Of a DNA stretch of 62,273 bases, positions 24,987-33,039 are shown piece after piece. The translations under genes were made by a program, and so were the position numbers. Positions within the stretch are counted from its first letter, which is position 1. Each line of letters begins with the position of its first letter. A model generated the notes under the pieces. That model was not told where the DNA came from and did no database searches. It saw nothing but the letters and a program-made list of their open reading frames with translations. The DNA is from DASUMF01 sp040510575 (GTDB taxonomy: Bacteria; Actinomycetota; Acidimicrobiia; IMCC26256; DASPTH01). Where the stretch lies: positions 1 to 62,273 of the forward strand of contig JBEVIU010000102.1 in NCBI GenBank assembly GCA_040510575.1, read 5' to 3'.

Positions 24987-26276
24987 TCACCAGTTCGTGA
25001 CCGGCGGCGGCTCGTCGGGCAGCGCGACCGACGGACGGAGCGGGAGGCCGCTGTCGCCGCCGACGGTCTTGGTCGCCATCACCTGGTGGATCTCACCCTC
25101 GTCCTGCTCGAAGCCCAGCGCCGCGGCCGCCATGTAGAGGCGCCACACCCGGGCTCGCCCGGCGCCGGCTTCGCGCACTGCGGCACTCCAGTCGGCTTCG
25201 AGGTTCTTCACCCACTGGCGCAGCGTGAGCGCGTAGTGCTCGCGCAGGCTCTCGACGTGACGCACCTCGAAGCGCGCGGCCTGCATCGCGGAGACCACCG
25301 CGCCCACTTCGTGCAGCTCGCCGTCGGGGAACACATAGCGCTCGGTGAAGTCGCGGCTGAGGCCGCGCCGGGCGAACCGGCCGTGCGTCGCGATCGGCAT
25401 GTGTGCGGCGCGGCTGATGCCGTGGTTGACGAACCGCCCCTGTGGTGCGAGCAGCGCGTGGCAGCGTTCGAAGTAGTCGGCGAGCTGCGAGAGGCCGACG
25501 TGCTCGAACATCCCGATCGAGGTCACCGCGTCGTACGGACCGTCGGTGATGTCGCGGTAGTCGCCGTGACGGATCTCGACGACGTCGTCGAGATGGAGCT
25601 CCTTCGCTCTGATGCGTGCGTGGTCGGCCTGAGGCTTCGAGAGGGTGACGCCGACCGCGTGCACGCCGTGGTGTCGTGCTGCGTGGAGCACCATCCCGCC
25701 CCAGCCGCAGCCGATGTCGAGCAACCGCGTGCCGGGGCGAAGCCCGAGCTTCCGCGCGACCAGCTCGTGCTTGTTCGCCTGTGCGGCTTCGAGCGTGGTG
25801 GTCGTGTCGGTCCACACGGCGCAGGAGTACGTGAGCGACGGCCCGAGGACGATCCGGTAGAACTCGTTCGACACGTCGTAGTGGAAGGAGATCGCCGCCG
25901 CGTCCCGCGCCTTCGAGTGGCGTCGCCCACGGAGCCGGGCTTCTTCGGGCGGCGGCGGCAGCGGGCGCAGCGCGTGCATCCCCAGCAACTTGAAGGCGGA
26001 CGCGATCTGTGCCGGCCGCACCTTCACCTCTTGGAGGGTCGTGAGCATCTGCAGCACGTCGAACACGTCGCCATCGATCTCGAAATCGCCCGCCACGTAT
26101 GCGCGTCCGAAGCCCAACTCGTCGGGAGCGGTCGCGATGCGCCGTAGTGCATCCGACGACTGCACGACGACCGTCGTGCGGGCGCCGGCTGGTCCGATCG
26201 CGCTGCCGTCGTAGGCGCGGAACCGCACGGGCAGCTCCGAGCCGAGGACGTCGCCGAGGAATTCGGACACGGTCAT
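24987..26276 (-). CDS. Cyclopropane-fatty-acyl-phospholipid synthase family methyltransferase
   Basis: A 429-residue enzyme from ATG 26276. The core has HYDVSNEFYRIVLGPSLTYSCAVW, the SAM site LLDIGCGWGGMVLHAARHHG, and SIGMFEHVGLSQLADYF, all typical of CFA/mycolic-type cyclopropane synthases. An N-terminal region (VRFRAYDGSAIGP, GRAYVAGDFEIDGDVFDVLQML) matches the lipid-binding domain of long CFA synthases. It would add a methylene or methyl group to unsaturated acyl chains of membrane lipids. Downstream of the MmcQ/YjbR gene by 25 bases. Confidence 0.93.
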   Translation of the reverse strand: MTVSEFLGDVLGSELPVRFRAYDGSAIGPAGARTTVVVQSSDALRRIATAPDELGFGRAYVAGDFEIDGDVFDVLQMLTTLQEVKVRPAQIASAFKLLGMHALRPLPPPPEEARLRGRRHSKARDAAAISFHYDVSNEFYRIVLGPSLTYSCAVWTDTTTTLEAAQANKHELVARKLGLRPGTRLLDIGCGWGGMVLHAARHHGVHAVGVTLSKPQADHARIRAKELHLDDVVEIRHGDYRDITDGPYDAVTSIGMFEHVGLSQLADYFERCHALLAPQGRFVNHGISRAAHMPIATHGRFARRGLSRDFTERYVFPDGELHEVGAVVSAMQAARFEVRHVESLREHYALTLRQWVKNLEADWSAAVREAGAGRARVWRLYMAAAALGFEQDEGEIHQVMATKTVGGDSGLPLRPSVALPDEPPPVTNW

Positions 26277-26301
26277 GGCTCACCTCCTTCGAGGCATGCG
26301 A

Positions 26302-26676
26302 TCAGCCGTCGAGACGCGCGATCAGTGTCTTCGGCGCCACGGTGCGATACGCGTCTTCGCAGATCTCTGCGATCTCGTCCCAATCGAGGTCCGTGTCGAG
26401 GCGTACCCCGATCCAGCCCCGATGACCCACGTACGGCGGCCGGAAGACGCGGGCCGGCTCGGCCGCGACCATCGCTTCCTGCGCACCCGGTGGGGCAGCG
26501 CACCAGAGGTGCGGGAAGTGGTGGTCGTGATGGCCGTCGATCCAGGCCATCACGAACGTCTTCTTGTCGCGGACGAAGAAGGTCGGTGCACTGTGGCTCG
26601 GGCGCTCGTTGACCTCTGGGAAACCCAAGCAGATCTCACGGACTCGAGCGAGGGGACCTCTGCCTGCGCCGGCCAT
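26302..26676 (-). CDS. MmcQ/YjbR family DNA-binding-fold protein
   Basis: A 124-residue protein ending 25 bases before the CFA gene. The MmcQ/YjbR (DUF419, CyaY-like) fold is seen in VREICLGFPEVNERPSHSAPTFFVRDKKTFVM, a central strand, and the C-terminal GWIGVRLDTDLDWDEIAEICEDAYRTVAPKTLIARL. Members may bind double-stranded DNA, but functions are undetermined. Length is normal. Confidence 0.87.
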   Translation of the reverse strand: MAGAGRGPLARVREICLGFPEVNERPSHSAPTFFVRDKKTFVMAWIDGHHDHHFPHLWCAAPPGAQEAMVAAEPARVFRPPYVGHRGWIGVRLDTDLDWDEIAEICEDAYRTVAPKTLIARLDG

Positions 26677-26725
26677 GCACGAAGCCTCGCGCGACCGGGC
26701 AGGGGGAGGTGGTTGACTGCGTCGG

Positions 26726-27808
26726 GTGGAGCTGCACTCGGACCCGACGGCGCCGGCGGGTGGGACCAGGGTGCTCGCGGTCGAGGGTCACGACGTGGTC
26801 GCGCAGCTGTCCGTGCCGCCCGAGCTCGACGGTGTGGTCGCCATCGATGTGGCGGCGCCCACGCACGTGAGGCGTCTCGAGGCGCGCGCGTTGCTCGACG
26901 CCGCGTTCGGCCTCTCCACGGGGGATGGGCCGACACGAGGGCTGCTGGTGAGCGACGAGCTGGTGCGGTACGAGGCGCGGTGCCGCGGGTTCACGGGCGC
27001 GCTTCGCGCCCAGCTCGACGCCCCGGGCGCCGAACCCATCGGCTCGCTCCCTGAGCTCGACATCGCGGAAGCCGTCGGCGCGCTGCTCCCCGCGTGCGAG
27101 GTGCGTCATCGTCGATCGCTGTTCCGCGCACCCGACCTTCACGTGGCAGCGCGCGACGGTCGCGGCGCGCTGCGTGTCCGTCTTCCGCGCGACACCGAGG
27201 TGATGGCGGAGCCGATTGCGGCTGCACTGGACACCGCGCTCGCGGTGAAGGCGCGCTTCGGTCGCGCCGCGTCGGGGATCGGCGGCTTGTCGTTCGACCA
27301 CGGTGGTGAAGCGCTCGCGACGGGCGCGATCTCTGGGTTGGCCGAGGGCGCGTCGGGTGTCGTGGTCCTCACGCCGAACTTCGTCGGCGCCGACCTCCTC
27401 GCCGAGGAACGGCGCGCTCGCGCGGACGCGGGTTGGCGGGTTCGCCCTGCGCCCGCCTCGGCGCGACCGTTCGCTCCGCTCGACGGGGTCGTCGCGCACG
27501 AGTGCTGGCACTACCTCGACGCCGAGATCCGCGTGTCCGGCACCGCCTACATCGAGTTCAACGCCGCACTCGGTGATGCCCTCGGCGTCGGCACCCTCGA
27601 GCACGCGCTGCGAGGTCGTGAGCGCGACGCGCCGCCCGAGTGGCGCGATGCGCACGAGCGATTGGTGCACGACGTGTCCGCGTACGCGGGCACCAACCCG
27701 CGCGAGGCGTCGGCCGAGATGTTCAGCCTGTGGTGGACGACGCCCGAACCACGGGCGCCGGTCATCGAGCGGTTCGGCGAGCTGGTCGAGCGCTACTTCC
27801 CTCGCTGA
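26726..27808 (+). CDS. Putative zinc metallopeptidase with HECWH motif
   Basis: A 360-residue protein, GTG start at 26726. Residues 258-262 are HECWH inside GVVAHECWHYLDAEI, an HExxH zinc site. A later NPREASAEMFSLWW, around residue 325-333, gives a candidate third ligand Glu about 65-70 residues downstream, as in gluzincin-type folds. The N-terminal 200 residues (LEARALLDAAFGLS, LRVRLPRDTEVM) are not recognisable. No signal peptide or membrane helix, so it acts in the cytoplasm or is exported by an unknown route. Divergent from the MmcQ gene and convergent with the ParA gene. Confidence 0.65.
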   Translation: MELHSDPTAPAGGTRVLAVEGHDVVAQLSVPPELDGVVAIDVAAPTHVRRLEARALLDAAFGLSTGDGPTRGLLVSDELVRYEARCRGFTGALRAQLDAPGAEPIGSLPELDIAEAVGALLPACEVRHRRSLFRAPDLHVAARDGRGALRVRLPRDTEVMAEPIAAALDTALAVKARFGRAASGIGGLSFDHGGEALATGAISGLAEGASGVVVLTPNFVGADLLAEERRARADAGWRVRPAPASARPFAPLDGVVAHECWHYLDAEIRVSGTAYIEFNAALGDALGVGTLEHALRGRERDAPPEWRDAHERLVHDVSAYAGTNPREASAEMFSLWWTTPEPRAPVIERFGELVERYFPR

Positions 27809-27834
27809 TCGGGCCTCGCTGATGAGGCTTCGGG

Positions 27835-28440
27835 TCAGCTCCGCGCTTCGCGGAGCGCGCGTCGCCAGACGCTGCGGTACGCGTCGAGGCCGTCGGTGGA
27901 GAGCCAGGTCTGTGGGCCCGACGCGATCGCGACCCGCTCCGACACGGTGCCCCACACCGGCACGTTGGCCTCCTTCCACGCCTCGACCATGTCCTGATAG
28001 TCGCGGGTGTAGGTGCGAGCGGAGCAGATGACGAGGCCGACCGGCGTCTTGGTCGGCACGAGATCGAGCACGGCTTCGACCCGTGGAGTCTCGACGCCAC
28101 CCACGCGGGTGGGGATCACGACCGCCGATGCCTGCTCGATTGCCTTCGCGAGGAGCCGTTCGTGACCGGGAGGGGTGTCGACGATCGCCACCTCGTCGTC
28201 GTCGACCCGGTCGATCGCCTTCACGACGAGTCGGTCCGTGGGGGCCTCGACGAGGGTGATGTGCTCGAACACCTCGTCCTCGCCCAGCTCGAGCCAATCA
28301 GCCGAGCTCGCCTGCGGATCGGCGTCGATCAGGGTCGTCGGTCGGTTGGTCGATGCCGCCACGGCGGCGAGGTACACCGAGGTGGTCGTCTTGCCCACGC
28401 CGCCCTTGAGTGCTGCCACCACGATGATCACCGGCGTCAA
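27835..28440 (-). CDS. ParA-like Walker ATPase (orphan)
   Basis: A 201-residue protein, TTG start at 28440. KGGVGKTT at residues 12-19 is the deviant Walker A of ParA/MinD ATPases; LIDADPQASSADWL and VAIVDTPPGHERLL are motifs A' and B. Short ParA proteins of this size segregate plasmids, position cargo such as chemoreceptor arrays or carboxysomes, or time division. No ParB or cargo gene lies nearby, and chromosomal parA is normally beside parB, so this is likely an accessory family member. The VOC gene lies upstream on the same strand. Confidence 0.9.
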   Translation of the reverse strand: MTPVIIVVAALKGGVGKTTTSVYLAAVAASTNRPTTLIDADPQASSADWLELGEDEVFEHITLVEAPTDRLVVKAIDRVDDDEVAIVDTPPGHERLLAKAIEQASAVVIPTRVGGVETPRVEAVLDLVPTKTPVGLVICSARTYTRDYQDMVEAWKEANVPVWGTVSERVAIASGPQTWLSTDGLDAYRSVWRRALREARS

Positions 28441-28479
28441 GGTAGCGACCCCGATGGGCTGCGGCCAACGGGCGACCAG

Positions 28480-28770
28480 TCAGCCGGTTCCGTACTCCAC
28501 CACTTCGACCTCGTACCCGTCGGGATCGTAGAAGTAGATCCGCCGGCCGGGGTCGTACTCGCCTTCGAGATGGACGGTCGCGCCGAGACCGTCGAGTCGA
28601 GCTCGCACGTCGCCGAGATCGTCGACGACGAAGCCGAAGTGGTTCATGCCCGGCCGCATGTGGTCGTGGTCGACCGTGCCCTCGGCCGTGGCCTCGAAGA
28701 GGGCGAGATGGGCGCGGTCGTCGCCGACGTGGGCGCCCAGACGGGTGCGGAGGGCACCGTACGACCTCAA
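28480..28770 (-). CDS. VOC (glyoxalase-like) protein, probably 5'-truncated
   Basis: The frame runs from TTG 28770 to 28480 (96 codons). It contains the second half of a vicinal-oxygen-chelate domain: AHLALFEATAEG, MNHFGFVVDDLGDVRARLDGLG and RIYFYDPDGYEVEVVEYG, with a metal-ligand Glu at the end. The first beta-alpha-beta-beta unit, normally 35-45 residues with the first His ligand, is missing; in its place the frame reads through a promoter-like sequence. The first ATG is 28659, deep in the domain. I think this is a decayed gene or deletion product; a frameshifted N-terminus is not visible in other frames. Confidence 0.6.
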   Translation of the reverse strand: MRSYGALRTRLGAHVGDDRAHLALFEATAEGTVDHDHMRPGMNHFGFVVDDLGDVRARLDGLGATVHLEGEYDPGRRIYFYDPDGYEVEVVEYGTG

Positions 28771-28786
28771 GTTTCCTTGAAGTCAA
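28756..28786 (-). promoter_or_regulatory. MerR/SoxR-type promoter with dyad
   Basis: On the minus strand TTGACT (28786-28781) and TACGGT (28761-28756) are separated by 19 bases, the long spacing typical of MerR-family promoters. The spacer holds TCAAG-N4-CTTGA half-sites, and an 18-base stretch matches the E. coli soxS SoxR box (CCTCAAGTTAACTTGAGG) at 15 positions. Predicted transcription would begin inside the truncated VOC frame. Confidence 0.55.
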
Positions 28787-28838
28787 GGGGAATCGCCGAC
28801 TCGCCGGCAAAATTCTGTCGCGCTCCTAGGCTGGGGTC

Positions 28839-29117
28839 ATGTGCCGAAACATCACCGAGCTCCGCGGGCTCGAACCTCCGGCAACGCGTGAAGAGATCGA
28901 GGCCGCGGCAATGCAGTTCGTGCGCAAGGTCACCGGGGTCACCAAGCCAACGGGCGCCACGCACGACGACATGCACGCGACCGCGCACGAGATCGCCGAG
29001 CTGACCGCTGCGTTGCTCGAGCGCATCCCGGCGCGGCGCCAACCACCGAAGACCATGCCGCCGCTGCGGCGACCAGAGGTGCGCGCGCGCCTCGGCCTGG
29101 AGCCGTTCCCGGTCTGA
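28839..29117 (+). CDS. DUF2277 family small protein
   Basis: A 92-residue protein from ATG 28839 that closely follows the DUF2277 pattern: MCRNITELRGLEPPATREEI, then AAAMQFVRKVTGVTKPTG, and a helical AHEIAELTAALLERI. The family is small, cytoplasmic, and found chiefly in actinobacteria and proteobacteria with no known function. A Cys at position 2 is invariant in relatives I know. It lies divergently from the VOC remnant. Confidence 0.9.
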   Translation: MCRNITELRGLEPPATREEIEAAAMQFVRKVTGVTKPTGATHDDMHATAHEIAELTAALLERIPARRQPPKTMPPLRRPEVRARLGLEPFPV

Positions 29118-29217
29118 CGGTCCGCCTGGCCTGAGCGAGGCGCGACCAGACAACCACGCGCGCATCTGACAAGCTCGCTCCGGAGCGTCTCGATCACCGG
29201 AGAGGGAGCGGGCGCGC

Positions 29218-30495
29218 ATGAAGGTTCATTCGTCGCCCGGCGTCGCCGTCCGCCGCACCGGGGTCGAGCCGAGCGCACCCGGCGATCGGCGACGGGTCGA
29301 GTTCGCCATCCGCGTCGCGATCGCCAGTGCGCTCGCGTTCCAGGTGTTTCAACGATTCGTCAACAATGGGTACGAGCTGAGCGCGTACGGGCGCTCACTC
29401 TGGTACGTCTCGTACGAGTTCGGTTTCGTTCGGCGTGGTCTCGCCGGCGAGCTGCTGCGTCGGGCGCTCGGGCACACGCCGACGGTGCCGCAGGTCGCGA
29501 TGGTGCAGAACGCGATTGCGGTGATCACCGTGATGGCAGCCGCGTGGTTGGTCGTCGTGCTGTGCCGCCAACGCACCGTCATCGGGTACGCGATCGCGGC
29601 ACTGCTGGCGGTCTCGCCGTTCGGCTTCGACTTCGTCGGTGGATCGAAACGTCCGGACCTGGTGGCGTTCCTCTTGCTCGCACTCGTCGCGGTCTGGAGT
29701 ACGACGACGCGCGTTGACCCGATCGTGTTGGGTGCGGTGAGTGGTGCGCTGCTCGCACTCTCGGCGTTGTTCAGCGAGGCGGGCCCCCTGGTCGTCGCGC
29801 CGTGGCTGGTGCTGCTCGTGCTCGTCTTGGCGCGTTCACGCGGGCGCTCGCGTTGGGAGTGCGGCATCGCGGGGGTGTTGGCCGCGGCGCCGTCGGTGCT
29901 CGCATTGGGCGCGCTCGCGCTCACGGGCCGCGCATCGGCGGCCGCGGTGGCGGCGCTCGAACAGGTCGCGCCACTCGACGTCGGTGGGCGCGGCACGGTG
30001 TTCCCCTACCTCGACGACACCGTGCTGGTGAGCATGGGCAAGGTCGGCACCCGCTTTCCCGTGACGTCGCTCGTGGTCGGTGCGTTCCTGGTCGGCACGA
30101 TCTGCTTCCTCGGGCGTCGATTGCGGCCCGTCGTGGCGTCGGTCATCTCGTGGGCGCTTCCCACGCCGGCGTGGCGCCGGCTGTGGTCAGTCGGGTTCGT
30201 CGGCGTCACGGTCCTCTTGTTCGGACTCGGGTTCGACTGGATGCGTTGGGTCACTTCGATCATGTTCGCCGCGTCGCTTGCCGGCGGCGCGATCGTCGTG
30301 ATCGTCGGACGCGGCGTGACGGCGCCGGAGGACATGATCCGCTGGTACCGACCGGTGCCGTCGCGTGTCTTGCTCTCGCTCCCAGCGGTGACGTCGTTGG
30401 CGATTGCGGGCTACCTGTTGCTGCTCCCACCGCTGCCGACCGCAGTCGACAACATCGGTCGTGCCGCCCACCTGCTGATGAATGCCCCAGGCTGA
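29218..30495 (+). CDS. Polytopic membrane protein, unknown function
   Basis: A 425-residue protein from ATG 29218 with about ten hydrophobic segments. The N-terminal 40 residues are hydrophilic. A loop with YELSAYGRSLWYVSYEFGFVRRGLAGELLRRALG precedes the first cluster; YEFGFVRRGLAG resembles a conserved signature of GT-C-like or uncharacterised actinobacterial membrane proteins, but I cannot name the family. FDWMRWVTSIMFAASLAGGA sits in a late helix. A polyprenyl-phosphate-sugar transferase is possible but unproven. Stands alone before the convergent methyltransferase gene. Confidence 0.7.
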   Translation: MKVHSSPGVAVRRTGVEPSAPGDRRRVEFAIRVAIASALAFQVFQRFVNNGYELSAYGRSLWYVSYEFGFVRRGLAGELLRRALGHTPTVPQVAMVQNAIAVITVMAAAWLVVVLCRQRTVIGYAIAALLAVSPFGFDFVGGSKRPDLVAFLLLALVAVWSTTTRVDPIVLGAVSGALLALSALFSEAGPLVVAPWLVLLVLVLARSRGRSRWECGIAGVLAAAPSVLALGALALTGRASAAAVAALEQVAPLDVGGRGTVFPYLDDTVLVSMGKVGTRFPVTSLVVGAFLVGTICFLGRRLRPVVASVISWALPTPAWRRLWSVGFVGVTVLLFGLGFDWMRWVTSIMFAASLAGGAIVVIVGRGVTAPEDMIRWYRPVPSRVLLSLPAVTSLAIAGYLLLLPPLPTAVDNIGRAAHLLMNAPG

Positions 30496-30511
30496 ACGGG
30501 CGACGCGGAGC

Positions 30512-31252
30512 TCAGCCGGTTCGTTTGCGTCCGACGACGGTGCGCAGGCCACGTGGCAGCACCTCTGACCCGAAGGACTCGCGCACCTCCACGTCGACAC
30601 CGTGCTGCGCGAACAGCGCGGGAAGGGTGGTGGTGTCGAGCAACACGTTGTGGTGCTCCTCGTCGTCGCGCCGCCAGCGCCCGTCGGCATCGGGGACGAA
30701 GCAGGTGATGTAGCGGACGTAGTCATCGGGCGTGGGCAGCTCGTAGCGCGTGACGATGGCCCAGTCATCTGCCACGCGGCCCTCGTTCGGCTGCCCACGT
30801 CGTAGTTCGCCCCACTCGAAGTCGCAGACGTCGAACGCCAACACTCCGCCTGGTCGCAACGCGTCGGCGAACGCGATGAGCGCGAGCGCGATCGCGTCGG
30901 CGTCGGGCAGATAGTTGATCGGGTGCCCGACGCCGACGATCGCATCGGCAGCTGGGATCGGGTCGTCGGGGAGGCGGAGCGCTGCGAGTCCCTCCGCGTC
31001 GGGCACGACCGTGCGCGCGAGGTCGAGCATCGCCGGGGACGCGTCGGTCGCGAGCACGCGCAGACCGGCGTCGACGAGGTAGCGCGTGAGCAGTCCGCTG
31101 CCGCATCCGAATTCGACCACGAGGCCACCGCGTTCACGCACCGGCTGGAGCAGCGTCACGATCCCCGGCGCGCACGCGTCGGCGTGGAACCCGAAGCCCC
31201 GGTGATGCACGAGGGCGAGGTCCGGTCGGTAGTAGGGCGCGGCGTCGGTCAT
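30512..31252 (-). CDS. Class I SAM-dependent methyltransferase
   Basis: A 246-residue enzyme read from ATG 31252. Motif I is VVEFGCGSGLLTRYLV near residue 45; motif II region VLATDASPAMLDLAR; the motif III/IV part is DALRPGGVLAFDVCDFEWGEL. The C-terminus (YITCFVPDADGRWRRDDEEHHNVLLD) is a beta-rich lid of the kind found in small-molecule methyltransferases. Substrate unknown. Divergent from the F420-type gene. Confidence 0.9.
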   Translation of the reverse strand: MTDAAPYYRPDLALVHHRGFGFHADACAPGIVTLLQPVRERGGLVVEFGCGSGLLTRYLVDAGLRVLATDASPAMLDLARTVVPDAEGLAALRLPDDPIPAADAIVGVGHPINYLPDADAIALALIAFADALRPGGVLAFDVCDFEWGELRRGQPNEGRVADDWAIVTRYELPTPDDYVRYITCFVPDADGRWRRDDEEHHNVLLDTTTLPALFAQHGVDVEVRESFGSEVLPRGLRTVVGRKRTG

Positions 31253-31357
31253 GTCGGGATCCTGCACCGGCGGGAGGGGTGTGGTCGACCGAATTTCGGT
31301 CCTTCGGGGGGCAGGCCATGATCTCGGTGCACGAGGAGTACGAGACGGGAGCACGAG

Positions 31358-31765
31358 ATGGATCCGGCGACGATGCGAGAGCGACTGGCGTTCGCTCCGG
31401 TCGCGCGGCTCGCGACGGTGGGACGCGTGGCCACCCCGCATCTCGTGCCGTGTTGTCACGTCCTCATCGGCGATGTCGTCTACACCGCGGTCGACGACGT
31501 GAAACCGAAGGCGTCGCTCGCCCTTCGGCGATTGGAGAACCTGCGTGCGGAACCGCGGGCGGCGCTCCTCGTCGATCACTACGACGACGACTGGTCGACC
31601 CTGTGGTGGGTACGCGTCGACGGTTCGGCACGCCTGCTCGACGGCGGCGAAGAGCGGGAGCACTCGCTCGACGCCCTTGTCGAGAAGTACCCGCAGTACG
31701 CACGGGCGCGCCCGCCTGGCACAGTCATCGCCCTCGACATCACCCGTTGGACCGCCTGGCCCTGA
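31358..31765 (+). CDS. PPOX-class F420-dependent enzyme (Rv0121-like)
   Basis: A 135-residue split-barrel protein from ATG 31358. It fits the Rv0121c-type PPOX family: MRERLAFAPVARLATVG, ATPHLVPCCHVLIGDVVYTAVDDVKPK, ALLVDHYDDDWSTLWWVRVDGSARLL and the C-terminal YARARPPGTVIALDITRWTAW. Such proteins bind coenzyme F420 or FMN and reduce small molecules. Length is normal. With the LLM gene at 32215 it suggests that F420 is made by this organism. Confidence 0.92.
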   Translation: MDPATMRERLAFAPVARLATVGRVATPHLVPCCHVLIGDVVYTAVDDVKPKASLALRRLENLRAEPRAALLVDHYDDDWSTLWWVRVDGSARLLDGGEEREHSLDALVEKYPQYARARPPGTVIALDITRWTAWP

Positions 31766-31819
31766 CCAGGCCATGGACGCGACCGAAATGCGGGGTTAGA
31801 ACGGTGTGCCACAGCGAGT

Positions 31820-31835
31820 GGTTCTGCGCAGAACC
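31820..31835. promoter_or_regulatory. Perfect 16-base palindrome before the 31851 gene
   Basis: GGTTCTGCGCAGAACC is a perfect palindrome ending 15 bases before ATG 31851 and just ahead of its GAGGAG site. It is a likely dimeric-repressor operator or a leader hairpin. The half-sites (GTTC..GAAC) have the reverse orientation to the actinobacterial LexA box (GAAC..GTTC). Confidence 0.45.
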
Positions 31836-31850
31836 GATGAGGAGACCGCC

Positions 31851-32192
31851 ATGGGTGTGTTCAACGGCTTGTTCCCGGTGTTGCCGGGCAAGGAAGACGC
31901 GTTCCGCAGCTTCGTCAAGGAAGTCGACGGTCCCCGGCGAGAAGGCTTCGCCAGCCTGCAGTCACGCGGCGACGTCACGCGCGAGACGTGGACGCTGGCA
32001 TCGACGCCCGAGGGCTCGGTCGTCGTGGTGTGGTTCGAGGGCAATGTCGAGAAGGCGTTCGCCGATCTCGCGACCGACGACGACGAGTTCACCGTCTGGT
32101 TCCGCGACCGCATCCTCGACGTCACGGGAATGGACATGTCGGTGACTGACGGCAGTCCGCCGCCCGAGACCGTCCTCGACTGGTCCGCCTGA
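31851..32192 (+). CDS. Small alpha/beta-barrel-like protein (DUF6176-like?)
   Basis: A 113-residue protein; ATG 31851 follows GAGGAG closely. The sequence VLPGKEDAFRSFVKEVDGPRREGFASLQSRGDVTRETWTLASTPEGSVVVVWFEGNVEKAF looks like a dimeric alpha-beta barrel protein in which an Arg/Glu-rich helix precedes a VTRETW strand, similar to DUF6176. Function unknown. The perfect palindrome upstream suggests dedicated regulation. Same strand as the PPOX and LLM genes, with gaps of 85 and 22 bases. Confidence 0.65.
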   Translation: MGVFNGLFPVLPGKEDAFRSFVKEVDGPRREGFASLQSRGDVTRETWTLASTPEGSVVVVWFEGNVEKAFADLATDDDEFTVWFRDRILDVTGMDMSVTDGSPPPETVLDWSA

Positions 32193-32214
32193 CCGCGCCA
32201 CGGGGGGTCGCGCG

Positions 32215-33039
32215 GTGCAGTACGCCGTGAGCCTCCCCGCGTTCTCGGAGTGGTCCGACCCGCTCGTCGTCATGGACATGGCCGCCGAGGCCGACGCCGC
32301 AGGCTGGGACGCGTTCTTCCTCTGGGATCACGTGAGCTGGAACCCCGCGTGGGGAGGCACGCCGCCGATGGCCGATCCGTGGCTGTGCCTCGCCGCCGCC
32401 GCGACGGTCACGTCGCACGTGTTGCTGGGCACCATGGTCACACCGTTGCCGCGCCGCCGCCCGCAGGTGCTGGCTCGCGAGTTGGTGACGCTCGATCAAC
32501 TGTCGGGTGGGCGCGCGGTCCTCGGCGTCGGGATCGGCGACGACTTCGAGTACGAAGCGTTCGGTGAGGCGCTCGGCGATCGTGGCGCCCGCCTCGACGA
32601 GTCACTCACAGTGCTCATTTCCCTGCTCACGGGGGAGCCGGTCGACTTCGAGGGCACCCACCTCGTGATGCGGAGCCCGCCATCGTTGCCGCGACCGGTG
32701 CACGGCACGATCCCGATCTGGGTCGGCGGGCACTGGCCGAACCCCGCGCCGTTCGCGCGCGCGGCGCGCTACGACGGTGTCGTGCCTCGCAAGGCGGGAT
32801 CGGAACGCGGTGAGGTCTTCACGACCGATGACTTCCTGGCCATTCGCGCCGCGGTGGGACGTGACGATGGCGACTTCGCGTACGTGGCCAGTGGATCGAC
32901 CGAGACACCGAACGACACGGCGACCGTTCGCGCGTGGGAGACCGCCGGCGCCAACTGGTGGTTGGAGTCGTTGTATCCGTTCGGAGGTCGTGCCGATGCG
33001 ATGCGCGATCGCCTCGGCGCCGGCCCGCCGACGCTCTAG
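32215..33039 (+). CDS. LLM-class flavin/F420-dependent oxidoreductase
   Basis: A 274-residue protein from GTG 32215 with a luciferase-like TIM barrel: MQYAVSLPAF, MAAEADAAGWDAFFLWDHV, VLLGTMVTPLPRRRPQVLARELVTLDQLSGGRAVLGVGIGDD, and IPIWVGGHWPNPAPFARAARYDGVVPRK. The pattern fits an F420- or FMN-dependent two-electron oxidoreductase. Its last four bases are the CTAG shared with the convergent anti-sigma gene. Confidence 0.92.
   Translation: MQYAVSLPAFSEWSDPLVVMDMAAEADAAGWDAFFLWDHVSWNPAWGGTPPMADPWLCLAAAATVTSHVLLGTMVTPLPRRRPQVLARELVTLDQLSGGRAVLGVGIGDDFEYEAFGEALGDRGARLDESLTVLISLLTGEPVDFEGTHLVMRSPPSLPRPVHGTIPIWVGGHWPNPAPFARAARYDGVVPRKAGSERGEVFTTDDFLAIRAAVGRDDGDFAYVASGSTETPNDTATVRAWETAGANWWLESLYPFGGRADAMRDRLGAGPPTL

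Noticed and set aside
31820..31835. LexA (SOS) box
   Set aside because: Actinobacterial LexA sites have GAAC then GTTC; here the order is GTTC then GAAC, so the palindrome is something else.
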